From Candidatus Dependentiae bacterium (lineage in GTDB: Bacteria; Babelota; Babeliae; Babelales; UBA12411): a stretch of 64,000 nt of DNA. The stretch is taken from assembly GCA_003511165.1 (NCBI GenBank), contig DOJW01000004.1, positions 140,038-204,037 of the forward strand, given 5' to 3'. Every line of letters begins with the position of its first letter. The first letter of the stretch is position 1. The notes beneath the pieces were generated by a model. The model had not been told where the DNA came from and searched no databases. It saw only the letters and a list, made by a program, of their open reading frames with translations. A program made the position numbers and the translations under genes. Of this stretch, positions 15,981 through 25,316 are shown one piece after another.

Positions 15981-17868
15981 ACTCTAAGATTGTTGCTGTA
16001 TCAGGATCTTGCATATCACTAGCGTTTTGACCCGTTGTCCAATTTATCGCAACTTCATGCAGATCTGGATCAACATAAAAACTTTTCTCTTTAAACTGTA
16101 AACGTCTATAAAAATTCAACCATATTGGAAATGACGTTTGACTACCAAACACATCTTTTCCCATACCTACTGCGTCATCTCTTCCAACATAAATAGCTGT
16201 AGTTAACTCTGGAGTAGCTCCAACAAACCAGTTAGTCGTAGAATCATTTGTAGAACCAGTTTTACCAATCGATTCGGCATCTATCCAATTGCCATAAAGA
16301 GTTTTTGCTCGTCTCATTCTCCAGGAAAGTGCATGCATCATTTTGGAATTAATTTTTGAATCCAATACTCGATGTTTAGGAGCATCTGATGATTGCCATA
16401 AAACTTTACCCCTTGCATCCTTCACGGATTCTATAAAATATGGCTCAACATAAACCCCATTGTTTGCAAAAATATTAAATGCTGCAACATTTTCTAAAAC
16501 TGTAGATTCACAAATACCTAGCGCAAGAGAAGGGTATGGCAAAAGCTGTTTATTTAGACCGCACGATTTTGCAAGCTCTATCACAGGATTATAACCAACT
16601 TCTAAAAGAGTTTTAACCGCCACAATATTGTCTGATATTGTAAGAGCTTTCAAGAGAGTCATCGCACCATCAAACCTATGTGTCCAATTGCGTGGTTCAT
16701 AATTATCACCATTTGGCATTTCAATCGAAATTGGTTCATCAACAAAAACAGTTTTCATAGATAAACCTCTTTGCAATGCCGCTGCATAAATTAAAGGTTT
16801 AAATGATGACCCCATTTGACGAGTAGCCTGAAATGCTCTGTTATACTGTGATTCACTAAAACTCAAACCCCCAACAAAAGCTTTTATTCTGCCACTGCTT
16901 GGTTCTACAGCAACTAATCCACCATTTAAATTATTACCAAGAGAGCCTCGCCATTGCTGAATTATTTCTGCAAAAGATTTTTCTGCCGCTTCTTGAGTTT
17001 GACGATTAAGCGTTGTATAAATTTTTATTCCCTTATTTTCAAGAAAATCTTTTCCCCATTTATTCTCAGCCCAGATCCTTACCCATTCCTGAACATAAAG
17101 ACGCATTGGTCCTCCAATCATAGAACCATGAATAGCAAGAGGTTCATTGCATGAAGATTCAAACTCTTTTTGAGAAATCATTCCAAGCGAATTCATACTT
17201 TGCAGAATCAAATTTCTTCTTTTTTTAGATTTTTCAAGGTCATTTAATGGAGAATAAAATTGGGCAGATTTTGCAACCGAAGCAAGCGTCGCCGCCTGTG
17301 CAATATCAATTTGATTTACAGATTTATTCCAAAATCTTTTACATGCAGCTTCAACGCCATAGATTCCACGACCGAAATAAATGTTGTTTGCATAAAGTTC
17401 AAAAATTTGTTGTTTTGTAAGTTGTTTTTCAAGCTGAACGGAAAGGAAAATTTCTCTAAATTTTCGCAAAAAAGTTTTTTCGCTATTCAAAAATAATAAT
17501 CTTGCTACTTGCTGTGTGATTGTACTTGCACCTTGCAATCTTCTACCACTTTTAAGATTAACCCAAACAGAGCGTAAAATTCCTCTGAAAGAAATTCCAT
17601 TATGATCAAAAAAACTATGATCTTCTGCTGCGATAAATGCATTTACCAAAATTTTAGGAAGTTTGTTAAAAGGAACATACTCTCGACGCTCGTTTTCAAA
17701 GTAAGCAAGAACCTTGCCTTCGTCATCAAGAATCATAGAAGAGTTATGGCTTTTAAGTTGCGAAAGAACAGAAAAATCTACCCATTCTTCTTCTAAAATG
17801 TAGAAAGCAGCACCTGAAAAAATAAACAGAAAGATAATACTAAAAATTAATAATTTACGCTTGAACAC
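15979..17868 (-). CDS. Class A penicillin-binding protein (PBP1A-like transglycosylase/transpeptidase)
   Basis: Bifunctional peptidoglycan synthase. A cytoplasmic basic start and one transmembrane helix (residues 5-24) anchor it. The GT51 domain (about 50-230) has the EDHSFFDHNG catalytic Glu motif, the GASTITQQ motif, and RKFREIFLSVQLE. The transpeptidase domain (about 310-600) has GSSFKP (nucleophile Ser of SxxK), SDN (TISDNIV) and KTGST. At 629 aa it is shorter than E. coli PBP1A because it lacks the extra inserted domain. Translation begins with GTG; no ATG fits. It lies 16 nt from bioY on the same strand. With murE and mreB in the window it shows that the cell makes a peptidoglycan wall. 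Confidence 0.94.
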   Translation of the reverse strand: MFKRKLLIFSIIFLFIFSGAAFYILEEEWVDFSVLSQLKSHNSSMILDDEGKVLAYFENERREYVPFNKLPKILVNAFIAAEDHSFFDHNGISFRGILRSVWVNLKSGRRLQGASTITQQVARLLFLNSEKTFLRKFREIFLSVQLEKQLTKQQIFELYANNIYFGRGIYGVEAACKRFWNKSVNQIDIAQAATLASVAKSAQFYSPLNDLEKSKKRRNLILQSMNSLGMISQKEFESSCNEPLAIHGSMIGGPMRLYVQEWVRIWAENKWGKDFLENKGIKIYTTLNRQTQEAAEKSFAEIIQQWRGSLGNNLNGGLVAVEPSSGRIKAFVGGLSFSESQYNRAFQATRQMGSSFKPLIYAAALQRGLSMKTVFVDEPISIEMPNGDNYEPRNWTHRFDGAMTLLKALTISDNIVAVKTLLEVGYNPVIELAKSCGLNKQLLPYPSLALGICESTVLENVAAFNIFANNGVYVEPYFIESVKDARGKVLWQSSDAPKHRVLDSKINSKMMHALSWRMRRAKTLYGNWIDAESIGKTGSTNDSTTNWFVGATPELTTAIYVGRDDAVGMGKDVFGSQTSFPIWLNFYRRLQFKEKSFYVDPDLHEVAINWTTGQNASDMQDPDTATILE

Positions 17869-17884
17869 AAGAGACTCTTATTTT

Positions 17885-18451
17885 TTAATTTTTTAAACGA
17901 TTAATTCTGCTACCGATGAAAGCAGCTACAATTATTTTTATAAAATCACCCACCAAAAAAGGATATAACCCTATATTTAAAAGGTTATTTCCCTTCACAT
18001 ACATCGATAAATGTAACAAACCAAAAGAAAATAGCAAAATCTGAGCTAAAAAAAGCTTGAAAAACGCTAAAATAAAAGATTTTTGACCCCAATTTTTATT
18101 AACCACTATAAAAAAAATTGAAAAAAACCAACCAATTAAAAATCCACCAGTTGGACCTAATAAATGTAATAAGCCACTATTTGCATGGTAAAAAAAGGGT
18201 AAACCCAAAACACCTTGCAAAAGATACAAAATATATGCTGAAAAAGCATAATATCCAAAAACTAAAGGCAATAAAGCGCACGTAAATACTTGAAGCGTGA
18301 ATGGAACCATTCCGATCGGAATAATAAATTGTGAAGAAATTGCATATATCCAAGATAAAGCAATCGTCAAAGCAATTTGATTAAGAGATATTTTTGAAAA
18401 TGCATGTGCTAAATTTTTTTGAAAATATTTTGAACAAAAACTTTTAATCAT
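17885..18451 (-). CDS. bioY: Biotin transporter S component
   Basis: BioY binds biotin in the membrane and works alone or with an ECF energy-coupling module. The 188-aa protein has about six hydrophobic helices and family motifs IPIGMVPFTLQVF, the LLGPTGGFLIGW loop and LYPFLVGDFIKI. No EcfA or EcfT genes lie nearby, so it either works with a shared module elsewhere or alone. Dependence on imported biotin fits a host-associated organism. It is preceded by the mreB terminator and followed closely by the PBP gene. Confidence 0.9.
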   Translation of the reverse strand: MIKSFCSKYFQKNLAHAFSKISLNQIALTIALSWIYAISSQFIIPIGMVPFTLQVFTCALLPLVFGYYAFSAYILYLLQGVLGLPFFYHANSGLLHLLGPTGGFLIGWFFSIFFIVVNKNWGQKSFILAFFKLFLAQILLFSFGLLHLSMYVKGNNLLNIGLYPFLVGDFIKIIVAAFIGSRINRLKN

Positions 18452-18492
18452 TTTTTTAACCCCCAGAATAAAAAATCCTAAAAATACCCCAC

Positions 18493-18538
18493 AAAAAAAA
18501 ATTAGGGCAGCGCTCTAAAATTTAGAGCGCTGCCCTAA
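18493..18538 (-). terminator. Strong Rho-independent terminator after mreB
   Basis: An 18-bp perfect inverted repeat (arms 18502-18519 and 18521-18538, including GGGCAGCGCTCTAAA) with almost no loop, followed on the minus strand by nine T. It begins 4 nt after the mreB stop codon. Confidence 0.92.
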
Positions 18539-18542
18539 TAAG

Positions 18543-19577
18543 TTATTTCATAAGCGCGTCGCGGAACGTGTCAAGTTCATCCAAAACTTTTCCAGCTCCT
18601 AAAACCACACTTAAAAGAGCATTTTCTGCTATTTTGACAGGTAAACCAGTAACTCTCGAAACTAATAAATCCAGATTCTTAAGCTGTGATCCCCCACCAG
18701 ACATCATAATACCTCTATCAACTAAATCTGAAGATAGTTCAGGAGGAGCATTTTCAAGAGCAGATCTTATAGCATCGATAATTACGGAAATAGGTTCTGA
18801 TAAAGATTCAAAAACCTCTGACTCTGTTAAAGTAATTGTTTTTGGAATACCAGAAACAAGATCTCGTCCTTTAACTTCTGTCGATTTAGTTTCTGTTCCC
18901 AAAATAGCATTCCCTATTTTTATTTTAATTTGTTCTGCGGTTCTTTCACCAATAAGCAAATTATATTTTCGCTTAATGTACTGAACAATAGCTTGATCCA
19001 TCTCATCGCCACCAACTCTAACCGACTTGCAGTAAACAACATCTTTTAGCGAAATGATAGCAACTTCTGTAGTTCCACCACCAATATCAACAATCATATT
19101 TCCAGCAGGTTCTTCAACAGGCAAACCGGCGCCTATTGCAGCAGCCATCGGCTCCATTATTGTATAAACTTCTCTTGCTCCAGCTTGTCTTGCAGAATCT
19201 TCTACCGCTCTGCGTTCAACTTGAGTAATTCCTGATGGAACTCCAATAATCATTCTAGGACGAACTAGCTTGGATCTATTATTGTGAACTTCTCTAATAA
19301 AATATCGAAGCATACTTTCTGTAAGCTCGAAATTTGCAATTACACCATCACGCATAGGGCGACATGCAACAATACTTTCTGGTGTTTTGCCAAGCATATC
19401 TTTTGCTTTAAAACCGGCAGCCAAAACTTCATTAGTACCATTTTTAACAGCAACCACAGATGGCTGATTCAAAACGACACCTTTATTTTTGACATAAATA
19501 ACTGTATTAGCCGTCCCAAGATCTATCGCAAGATCATTTGAAAAAAAACTAAACAATTTTGCTGGAAAAAATTTCAT
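18543..19577 (-). CDS. mreB: Rod shape-determining actin homologue
   Basis: MreB polymerises under the inner membrane and directs lateral wall synthesis. The 344-aa protein has the actin-fold phosphate loops LAIDLGTANTVIYV and IVDIGGGTTEVA, the RPMRDGVI and IGVPSGITQVERRAVE segments, the connect motif EPMAAAIGAGLP, and adenosine motif MMSGGGSQL. The frame extends six codons upstream (19595), but GGAG five nt before the ATG at 19577 marks MKFFPAKLF as the start; the N-terminal FFPAKLFSFFS could act as an amphipathic membrane helix. No mreC or mreD is adjacent. Confidence 0.97.
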   Translation of the reverse strand: MKFFPAKLFSFFSNDLAIDLGTANTVIYVKNKGVVLNQPSVVAVKNGTNEVLAAGFKAKDMLGKTPESIVACRPMRDGVIANFELTESMLRYFIREVHNNRSKLVRPRMIIGVPSGITQVERRAVEDSARQAGAREVYTIMEPMAAAIGAGLPVEEPAGNMIVDIGGGTTEVAIISLKDVVYCKSVRVGGDEMDQAIVQYIKRKYNLLIGERTAEQIKIKIGNAILGTETKSTEVKGRDLVSGIPKTITLTESEVFESLSEPISVIIDAIRSALENAPPELSSDLVDRGIMMSGGGSQLKNLDLLVSRVTGLPVKIAENALLSVVLGAGKVLDELDTFRDALMK

Positions 19578-19619
19578 AAAAACTCCATCGCACAACTAAA
19601 AAATCACACATTCCGTAAA

Positions 19620-20921
19620 TTAAAAGTTAAACTCCGCCCCGATTGTAAATTGAGTACTTTTGGGAACGTACTTCCCACCAATCCAATTGAAAGGAAAATC
19701 AAATACTGCAAAGAACTTCGGATTCAGAGGCCATTTCTTCATTGCTTCATAAGAATCATATGCCACTTGGAATGTCAAATAATTCGCTCTCCATTCTGTA
19801 AAGCTTTCTTGAGGAAATAAATTTGATGCTAACTTTGCCTTCTCCCACTCCGGACGAACATCATATAAATCATCATGCTCATGCCTTAAATATGTCCATC
19901 TAAGTTGCAAATTTAAGCCATCTGCTAAATTTGAAATATCCAAATAAGGAGAAAATTTAAAAAGCAGACCAGGTTCAACTCGCATCTTTCCTCTTAATGC
20001 GCTGAAAATCATTGGTTCATCACCACTTGGCATTCTTGTATCTTTTTGTTTATCAAACTGATGTAAAAATCCAAGCATTAATCCAAATTTCCAATTTTCT
20101 CTAAATTCAAGCTCCGGCATAACATCTACATAAACACCGCCATGCCCATCTCCCATAAAAGGAATGGACGCTGGTTGATTAGCCTCTCTCGTATTTGAAG
20201 TTGGAATAATAAGACCACTTTTTAAACTAAAATTTATACTATGCATAAAATGAGTATATGGCCAAGAACCGCCCAATCTAAAATATAAATCTAAATCACC
20301 AACACCAGTTTCTACATAATCTGGCCCTGTAAATCCCATTTGTGCATGAACATTTCTTCTAACTCTATCAACCTCTATTTTTTCACCATCTTGCAAAGGA
20401 AAACCAAGAGCAGAATCGTTTTCATTTAAAATAAAATTTTGGTGAGATGAAACTCTCATAATCGGAAACCAAATTCCAAGAGATAAACCTTTCCAAGGCA
20501 AATATTGCTCAAAATTAAAAATTCCACCCTCAGCTCGAGCTTTACCTGCTATATCATATTTAATAGATTTATCTACAAATTTATCAGAACCTACAAAGTC
20601 ATCTAGAAATGGGTTTTTAAAGGTCCCCATTTCTATTTTTTCGGTATAATCTTTCAAACTATTTATAACATTTTTCAAGTCATATCTATTTGTAAGATCA
20701 TAAATTCCTATCACCTTATCGTCACCCCAACCCCATGCTCGAGTAGATGATGACACAAATGCAGATGCTTCAAAAGAAGCAAGCCGTTTGTATTTTGGAT
20801 AAGTAGGAGTTTTCTCTAGAAAAGGAAAATATCTATTTGCATTGTGTGTTGGCTTTAAAAAAATGCTTACACTTATTAAAGCTAATAAAGATGCTAATTT
20901 TTTAAGACTAAATTTTACCAT
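19620..20921 (-). CDS. Predicted outer-membrane beta-barrel protein, 433 aa
   Basis: Exported protein with an N-terminal hydrophobic signal (KKLASLLALISVSIFL). The chain is rich in aromatic residues with short alternating strands (GLSLGIWFPIMRVSS, GVGDLDLYFRLGGSW, HSINFSLKSGLIIPTS, KFGLMLGFLHQF, LNLQLRWTYLRHEH, TFQVAYDSYEA) and ends in the canonical barrel-terminal strand with Phe (TQFTIGAEFNF). I predict an outer-membrane barrel; no named family is clear. It lies upstream of mreB on the same strand with a 42-nt gap, so read-through transcription is possible. Its sequence is not obviously similar to that of the 676-aa barrel at 12600. Confidence 0.75.
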   Translation of the reverse strand: MVKFSLKKLASLLALISVSIFLKPTHNANRYFPFLEKTPTYPKYKRLASFEASAFVSSSTRAWGWGDDKVIGIYDLTNRYDLKNVINSLKDYTEKIEMGTFKNPFLDDFVGSDKFVDKSIKYDIAGKARAEGGIFNFEQYLPWKGLSLGIWFPIMRVSSHQNFILNENDSALGFPLQDGEKIEVDRVRRNVHAQMGFTGPDYVETGVGDLDLYFRLGGSWPYTHFMHSINFSLKSGLIIPTSNTREANQPASIPFMGDGHGGVYVDVMPELEFRENWKFGLMLGFLHQFDKQKDTRMPSGDEPMIFSALRGKMRVEPGLLFKFSPYLDISNLADGLNLQLRWTYLRHEHDDLYDVRPEWEKAKLASNLFPQESFTEWRANYLTFQVAYDSYEAMKKWPLNPKFFAVFDFPFNWIGGKYVPKSTQFTIGAEFNF

Positions 20922-21188
20922 TACAACAAACCTATAACTTAAAAACTTTTTAAAGAACTTATCTTTTTTATCTTCTGTTTTTTATTAATATTCTTAGACT
21001 TTATTCAGAAAATAAACGCATGCATTAATTTACATAAGAAAAAATATTTTTGAAATAAAAAATTAACCATAAATTTAAAACAAATTGCATCCCAAATTTA
21101 AAATTGGACTAACAAACCAAAAATGTTAATATGGAAAAAATTAAAAAACAAGGCTGTATGGTTAGAAAATATTTACAAAGTGAATCTA

Positions 21189-21959
21189 ATGGATAAAAAA
21201 TACATTGTCGTATCTAACTGGAAAATGAATAAATGCATCAATGATGCTTTAACATTTTGCACAAGCAACTTAGAAAGTTTAATAAAAATATCCGAAACTG
21301 AGCCTGTTTCTATAATTTTATGTCCATCTTTTTTAGGATTATATCCCCTTATTAAAATATTCAAAGATACAAGTATAAAAATAGGATCCCAAGACTGTTC
21401 GTCTCATCTTAAAGGCAGTTATACCGGTCAAATATCTGCCGAATGTTTGCATGAAATCTCATGTGATTTTTGCATAATCGGACACAACGAAAGAAGAAAA
21501 TATAATAATGAAAAAGACGAAGAAATCGTACAAAAATTTTTCCATTTGATAAATTTTGATATAAATCCAATATTGTGCATTGGAGAGACAAAAGAACAGT
21601 TTGAAACAAAACAAACATTCAAAATATTAGAGGAACAACTAAAGCATGTCCTCGAATTATTTAACTCCAATTTCGTAAAAAAAACATTAACTCCCTGCAT
21701 ATCTTATGAACCAACTTGGTCAATAGGTACCGGAGATATTCCCGACAAAAAACACCTTGAAGTGGTATTTGCATGGCTTGCTAATATCTGTAAAAAAAAC
21801 GCCTCAATGAGCCAAGTAAAATTACTTTACGGAGGAAGCGTCAGCGAAGATTCAATCGACATGATCAAAAAAATAAACTTCATTGATGGATTTTTGATAG
21901 GGAACAAAAGTCTAGAGTTTGAATCCTTTGTAAAAATTATATCTAAACTAAAAAAATAA
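21189..21959 (+). CDS. tpiA: Triosephosphate isomerase
   Basis: Glycolytic enzyme interconverting dihydroxyacetone phosphate and glyceraldehyde 3-phosphate. The TIM-barrel has the N-terminal SNWKMN motif (N10, K12), the catalytic His (IGHNERR, H99), the catalytic Glu (ISYEPTWSIGTG, E174) and the phosphate-binding LYGGSVS and GFLIGNKSL loops. The frame is open for 22 more codons upstream, but the family start is MDKKYIVVSNWKMN at 21189, giving 256 aa. The residue after the catalytic His is Asn rather than the near-invariant Ser. With eno, this shows at least part of lower glycolysis is kept. secG follows 58 nt downstream. Confidence 0.95.
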   Translation: MDKKYIVVSNWKMNKCINDALTFCTSNLESLIKISETEPVSIILCPSFLGLYPLIKIFKDTSIKIGSQDCSSHLKGSYTGQISAECLHEISCDFCIIGHNERRKYNNEKDEEIVQKFFHLINFDINPILCIGETKEQFETKQTFKILEEQLKHVLELFNSNFVKKTLTPCISYEPTWSIGTGDIPDKKHLEVVFAWLANICKKNASMSQVKLLYGGSVSEDSIDMIKKINFIDGFLIGNKSLEFESFVKIISKLKK

Positions 21960-22017
21960 AATGAGTTATCTTATAGGAATTGATTATTAAAATATAAAAT
22001 AAAAAGGAATATTAATT

Positions 22018-22386
22018 ATGATGACATTTTTAATGATTTTATTTATTATCGTTTGCTTTTTTCTAGCAATTTTTATCTTCATACAAAAAGGAAAAGGTGA
22101 CTTGGGGCTTGGTAGTCTTGGCGGAAATCAAATGTTGTTTGGAGGATCTGGCGGTCAAGATTTCTTTGAAAAAATAACATGGACATTAGGTTCTATTTTT
22201 ATTTTAGGGGCTTTGGGTTTAGCATTGCTAAAAACACACACTAGAGAAAAATCTATCATCAGTGACTATTCAATACCAATGCAAAAAACAATCCCTGCAA
22301 TTCCAGAAACAAAAGAAATGCCTAAGCAAATGCAGCAAAACCCCACAGATATTCCAGCAGAAACAACTGAAACAAAAAAATCTTAA
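22018..22386 (+). CDS. secG: Preprotein translocase subunit SecG
   Basis: SecG is the small accessory subunit of the SecYEG channel. The 122-aa protein has two transmembrane helices (about 3-22 and 54-74) separated by the conserved cytoplasmic loop IQKGKGDLGLGSLGG...LFGGSGGQDFFEKITW, which is diagnostic. The C-terminal 45 residues are a Pro/Gln/Thr-rich tail. Position after tpiA is a common bacterial arrangement. GGAAT lies before the double ATG at 22018/22021. Confidence 0.93.
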   Translation: MMTFLMILFIIVCFFLAIFIFIQKGKGDLGLGSLGGNQMLFGGSGGQDFFEKITWTLGSIFILGALGLALLKTHTREKSIISDYSIPMQKTIPAIPETKEMPKQMQQNPTDIPAETTETKKS

Positions 22387-22464
22387 AAAGCTTTCTTTTG
22401 AAAAACAATTTGTTTAACCTTAAACCAGTTTTTTTAATTTCACTTTGGTCGTAGGTTGCTAAAT

Positions 22465-23238
22465 ATGCTATTAAAATTTGTTGATTCCATTGGCGAAATT
22501 GCAATCGAATACTGTCACAATATGGGGCTGGCAGGAATTTTTTTGTATGAAACTCTTATTTCATTTTTTACAACTAAATTAAAAATTAATAAAGTTGTAT
22601 ATCAAATCAATCACATTGGAGTAAATTCTCTGAGCGTAGTCGCGCTTACTGGCGCCTGCGTTGGAGGTATTTTAGCTTATCATACCTATAGCGCATTACA
22701 CAGATTCAACGGAGAACAATTTATTTCACCAATCGTTTTCATATCAATGGTTAGAGAATTTGGTCCCGTTTTATCATCAATAATGGTAGCCGGCAGAGCA
22801 GGTTCAGCTATGACTGCAGAAATAGGAACTATGAAAATCACAGAACAAATTGATGCGCTACAAACTCTATGTATCAATGTAAGTCAATATTTAATGATCC
22901 CAAGAATAGTTGCAACAACTTTTATAATGCCTTTTTTATCAATGTTTTGCTCTTTGTTTGGAATTCTTGCCGGATATATAGTTTCGATTTATTTACTTAA
23001 TGTAAACTCTGAAATGTACATGCGCATGATAAAACAACATACAGAAATGTTTGATATAACAAGTGGACTTATAAAAGCTGCATGTTTTGGATTTATTTTA
23101 TCTTGGATAGCAACTTACAAAGGATACACAACAGAAGGTGGCGCTAAAGGCGTCGGTCTCTCTACAACCCAAAGCGTTGTTTATGCCTGTCTTTCAATAT
23201 TCATCGCTGATTATATTTTAACAGCTTTAATGTTTTAA
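22465..23238 (+). CDS. mlaE: Lipid-transport ABC permease, MlaE family
   Basis: MlaE-type permeases move phospholipids between inner and outer membranes with the ATPase MlaF and the MCE protein MlaD. The protein (257 aa from the ATG) has the family's N-terminal amphipathic region, and core motifs GACVGGILAYHTYSAL, FVSMVREFGPVLSSIMVAGRAGSAMTAEIGTMKITEQIDAL, and the C-terminal GYTTEGGAKGVGLSTTQSVV. An alternative TTG start lies nine nt upstream; TAGG before the ATG at 22465 supports the shorter form. mlaF follows after 12 nt. No mlaD is adjacent, so the MCE subunit must be elsewhere if the system is complete. Confidence 0.88.
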   Translation: MLLKFVDSIGEIAIEYCHNMGLAGIFLYETLISFFTTKLKINKVVYQINHIGVNSLSVVALTGACVGGILAYHTYSALHRFNGEQFISPIVFISMVREFGPVLSSIMVAGRAGSAMTAEIGTMKITEQIDALQTLCINVSQYLMIPRIVATTFIMPFLSMFCSLFGILAGYIVSIYLLNVNSEMYMRMIKQHTEMFDITSGLIKAACFGFILSWIATYKGYTTEGGAKGVGLSTTQSVVYACLSIFIADYILTALMF

Positions 23239-23250
23239 AAAGTTAATAAA

Positions 23251-23994
23251 ATGATAGAACTCATAGATTTGAAAAAATCTTTCGGCGCAAAAAAAATTAT
23301 CGATGGAGTCAACCTCCAAATAAATTCTGGTGAATTTTTGGCGATCATAGGAAGATCAGGAGAAGGTAAATCTGTTTTATTGAAACAAATAATCGGATTA
23401 ATAAAACCTGATAGCGGACAAGTAATCATAGACGGTGAAGATATAACAAAATTAACAAAACATGAACGCGAAAAAGTTTATAAAAAATGTGGTTATGTTT
23501 TTCAATTTGCAGCACTTTTAGACTCCTTAAATGTTTTCGAAAATGTTGGTATATCACCTATTGAAAATGAAGAAGATTTAGAAAAAGTTAAGCTAACAGT
23601 TTTGAAGCGCATAAAAGATGTTGGTTTATCAGAAGATACTTTATATAAATATCCACATGAGCTTTCTGGTGGAATGAAAAAAAGAGTTGGGCTCGCAAGA
23701 ACATTAATGTTGAACCCACAAATTATAATTTACGATGAACCTACAACAGGTTTAGACCCTATTACTGTTCGATTAATTCACGAACTTATCAAACAAACAC
23801 AAATAAAGTTTAAAACAACTTCTATTGTAATTTCTCATGATATAGAAATTTTCAAATACGCAGATCGCGTTGCAATGTTACATGGTGGAAAAATAGTTTT
23901 CGTAGGCGATGCAAAAACAATATGGGAAAGTAAAAATCCTTACATTTATCAATTTATCAGAGGACTAACAGAAGGCCCGATAGTCAACCGTTAA
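23251..23994 (+). CDS. mlaF: Lipid-transport ABC ATPase, MlaF family
   Basis: ATPase partner of the MlaE permease. Motifs in order: Walker A GRSGEGKSVLLKQIIGL (the Glu in place of the usual Gly/Ser and the following Val-Leu-Leu are typical of MlaF), Q-loop YVFQFAALLDSLNVFENV, signature LSGGMKKRVGLAR, Walker B IIIYDEPTTGLDP, and H-loop VISHD. Length 247 aa is normal. It is 12 nt downstream of mlaE. The protein ends in LTEGPIVNR, and a 196-bp AT-rich spacer separates it from the secretion operon. Confidence 0.9.
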   Translation: MIELIDLKKSFGAKKIIDGVNLQINSGEFLAIIGRSGEGKSVLLKQIIGLIKPDSGQVIIDGEDITKLTKHEREKVYKKCGYVFQFAALLDSLNVFENVGISPIENEEDLEKVKLTVLKRIKDVGLSEDTLYKYPHELSGGMKKRVGLARTLMLNPQIIIYDEPTTGLDPITVRLIHELIKQTQIKFKTTSIVISHDIEIFKYADRVAMLHGGKIVFVGDAKTIWESKNPYIYQFIRGLTEGPIVNR

Positions 23995-24126
23995 ATTTCA
24001 TAATGTTTCAAAGCATTTTTCTCAATTACATTTTTGAATTATTCATTTTAAATAAAATAAATGTATAATATATTTTTCAAAACAAAAAAACATTCTTGCG
24101 TCATATAATTTCGAATATTTTTTTAC

Positions 24127-24156
24127 TTGACATGGCAAATATTTAATGAGTAGCTT
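24127..24156 (+). promoter_or_regulatory. Possible promoter of the secretion operon
   Basis: A consensus TTGACA at 24127-24132 with a weak TAGCTT 18 nt downstream, 35 nt before the first start codon of the five-gene operon. The -10 match is poor. Confidence 0.35.
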
Positions 24157-24190
24157 TGTTCATATAAATTTTAAAAGAAGGGTAATTTAA

Positions 24191-25300
24191 ATGAGGCAAC
24201 AACTTTGGCAATTGAATAGTTCGTTGCTCTTGATTTTCATCATCACACTTGGTGTTTCTTTTGTTGTAAAAAAACAAGCACCGTTCATAAAATTTATTCC
24301 TGCTGCAAAAATTTCACAGATTGTAGAAAAACCAATCGAAGAAAAAATTTCTCTTGAAGAAATTTATAAAAAAGATTTATTTGACACTTATGCTGCTGCC
24401 GAAAAACCTAAAGAAGAACCATTGTTTGGGCCAATACCGGATCCAAAACCTCCTAAAATGGTAGCAATCCCTCCTATAAAACCTCCAGAATTTTTAGCTC
24501 CACTAGATATAAAATTAAAAGGAATTTTATATTCTAGCGATCCTGATAAAAGCGTAGTACTGCTAGAAGATGAAACAGGAAAAGAATTAAGTTACTACTT
24601 AGACGACCAAATCAAAGATGGTCAAATCATAAAAATCAATAAAGAAAAAGTTATAATTTTACGCAGCAATGCACAACAAGAATCTATCTTTTTAAGAAAT
24701 GAAGATAATTTCTTAAATGCTCAACAAAATGAAAGATGGGACGGAATAATCAAAAAAGTTAATGAAACAAATTACATTATAAATCCAAACAGTTTCAAAG
24801 AAAAAATACAAACATTAGGACAATTTTTAGATGCGGTTGATCCTGCAACTATTTATTCTCAAGGATCACCTTTCGGCGTTCAAATCGGAAAATTTTCAAG
24901 CAATGACGTTGGAGTAATGTTGGGGCTTCAAGAAAAAGATGTCATTATTTCTATAAATGATTTAAATGTCACTTCATCAGCAAATAGATATGAAGTTTTT
25001 GACGCCATAACACATGCAAAATTAAATGATATTATAAAAGTTCAATTAAAAAGATCTAATCAAGATCTAACAATAAATTATAAACTCGCTTATCTTGAAA
25101 GAAAAATACAAAAGTTCGGATCACCATCTCCAGAAAAGCCACAATACATTTTCCAAATGAGCCGAGAGCAAATGCGCTCCGAACAAAAAAGAAAATTTCA
25201 AGAAGTACATCCAATAAATATGCAAGAATTGAATATGCTTTTAAGACAGCGATATCTTGAGAATTTAAACTTAAGAGAAAAAAATATGAGAATTTATTAA
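24191..25300 (+). CDS. Type II secretion GspC-like inner-membrane protein with PDZ domain
   Basis: In type II secretion, GspC spans the inner membrane and contacts the secretin. This 369-aa protein has one N-terminal transmembrane helix (about 12-28), a Pro-rich periplasmic stretch (about 60-105: EEPLFGPIPDPKPPK), an HR-like beta domain (about 110-175: IKLKGILYSSDPDKSVVLLE...YYLDDQIKDGQIIKI), and a C-terminal PDZ domain (about 215-300: GVQIGKFSSNDVGVMLGLQEKDVIISINDLNV). That order is the GspC order. It is first of five co-directional genes with gaps of 16 nt or less. AAGAAGGG precedes the start. Distant homology, so the name GspC is a structural analogy. Confidence 0.82.
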   Translation: MRQQLWQLNSSLLLIFIITLGVSFVVKKQAPFIKFIPAAKISQIVEKPIEEKISLEEIYKKDLFDTYAAAEKPKEEPLFGPIPDPKPPKMVAIPPIKPPEFLAPLDIKLKGILYSSDPDKSVVLLEDETGKELSYYLDDQIKDGQIIKINKEKVIILRSNAQQESIFLRNEDNFLNAQQNERWDGIIKKVNETNYIINPNSFKEKIQTLGQFLDAVDPATIYSQGSPFGVQIGKFSSNDVGVMLGLQEKDVIISINDLNVTSSANRYEVFDAITHAKLNDIIKVQLKRSNQDLTINYKLAYLERKIQKFGSPSPEKPQYIFQMSREQMRSEQKRKFQEVHPINMQELNMLLRQRYLENLNLREKNMRIY

Positions 25301-25316
25301 CAAAGGGTTTTGATTC

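Noticed and set aside
18568..18984. 138-codon plus-strand frame inside mreB
   Set aside because: Antisense to conserved MreB sequence; explained by the codon bias of the real gene.
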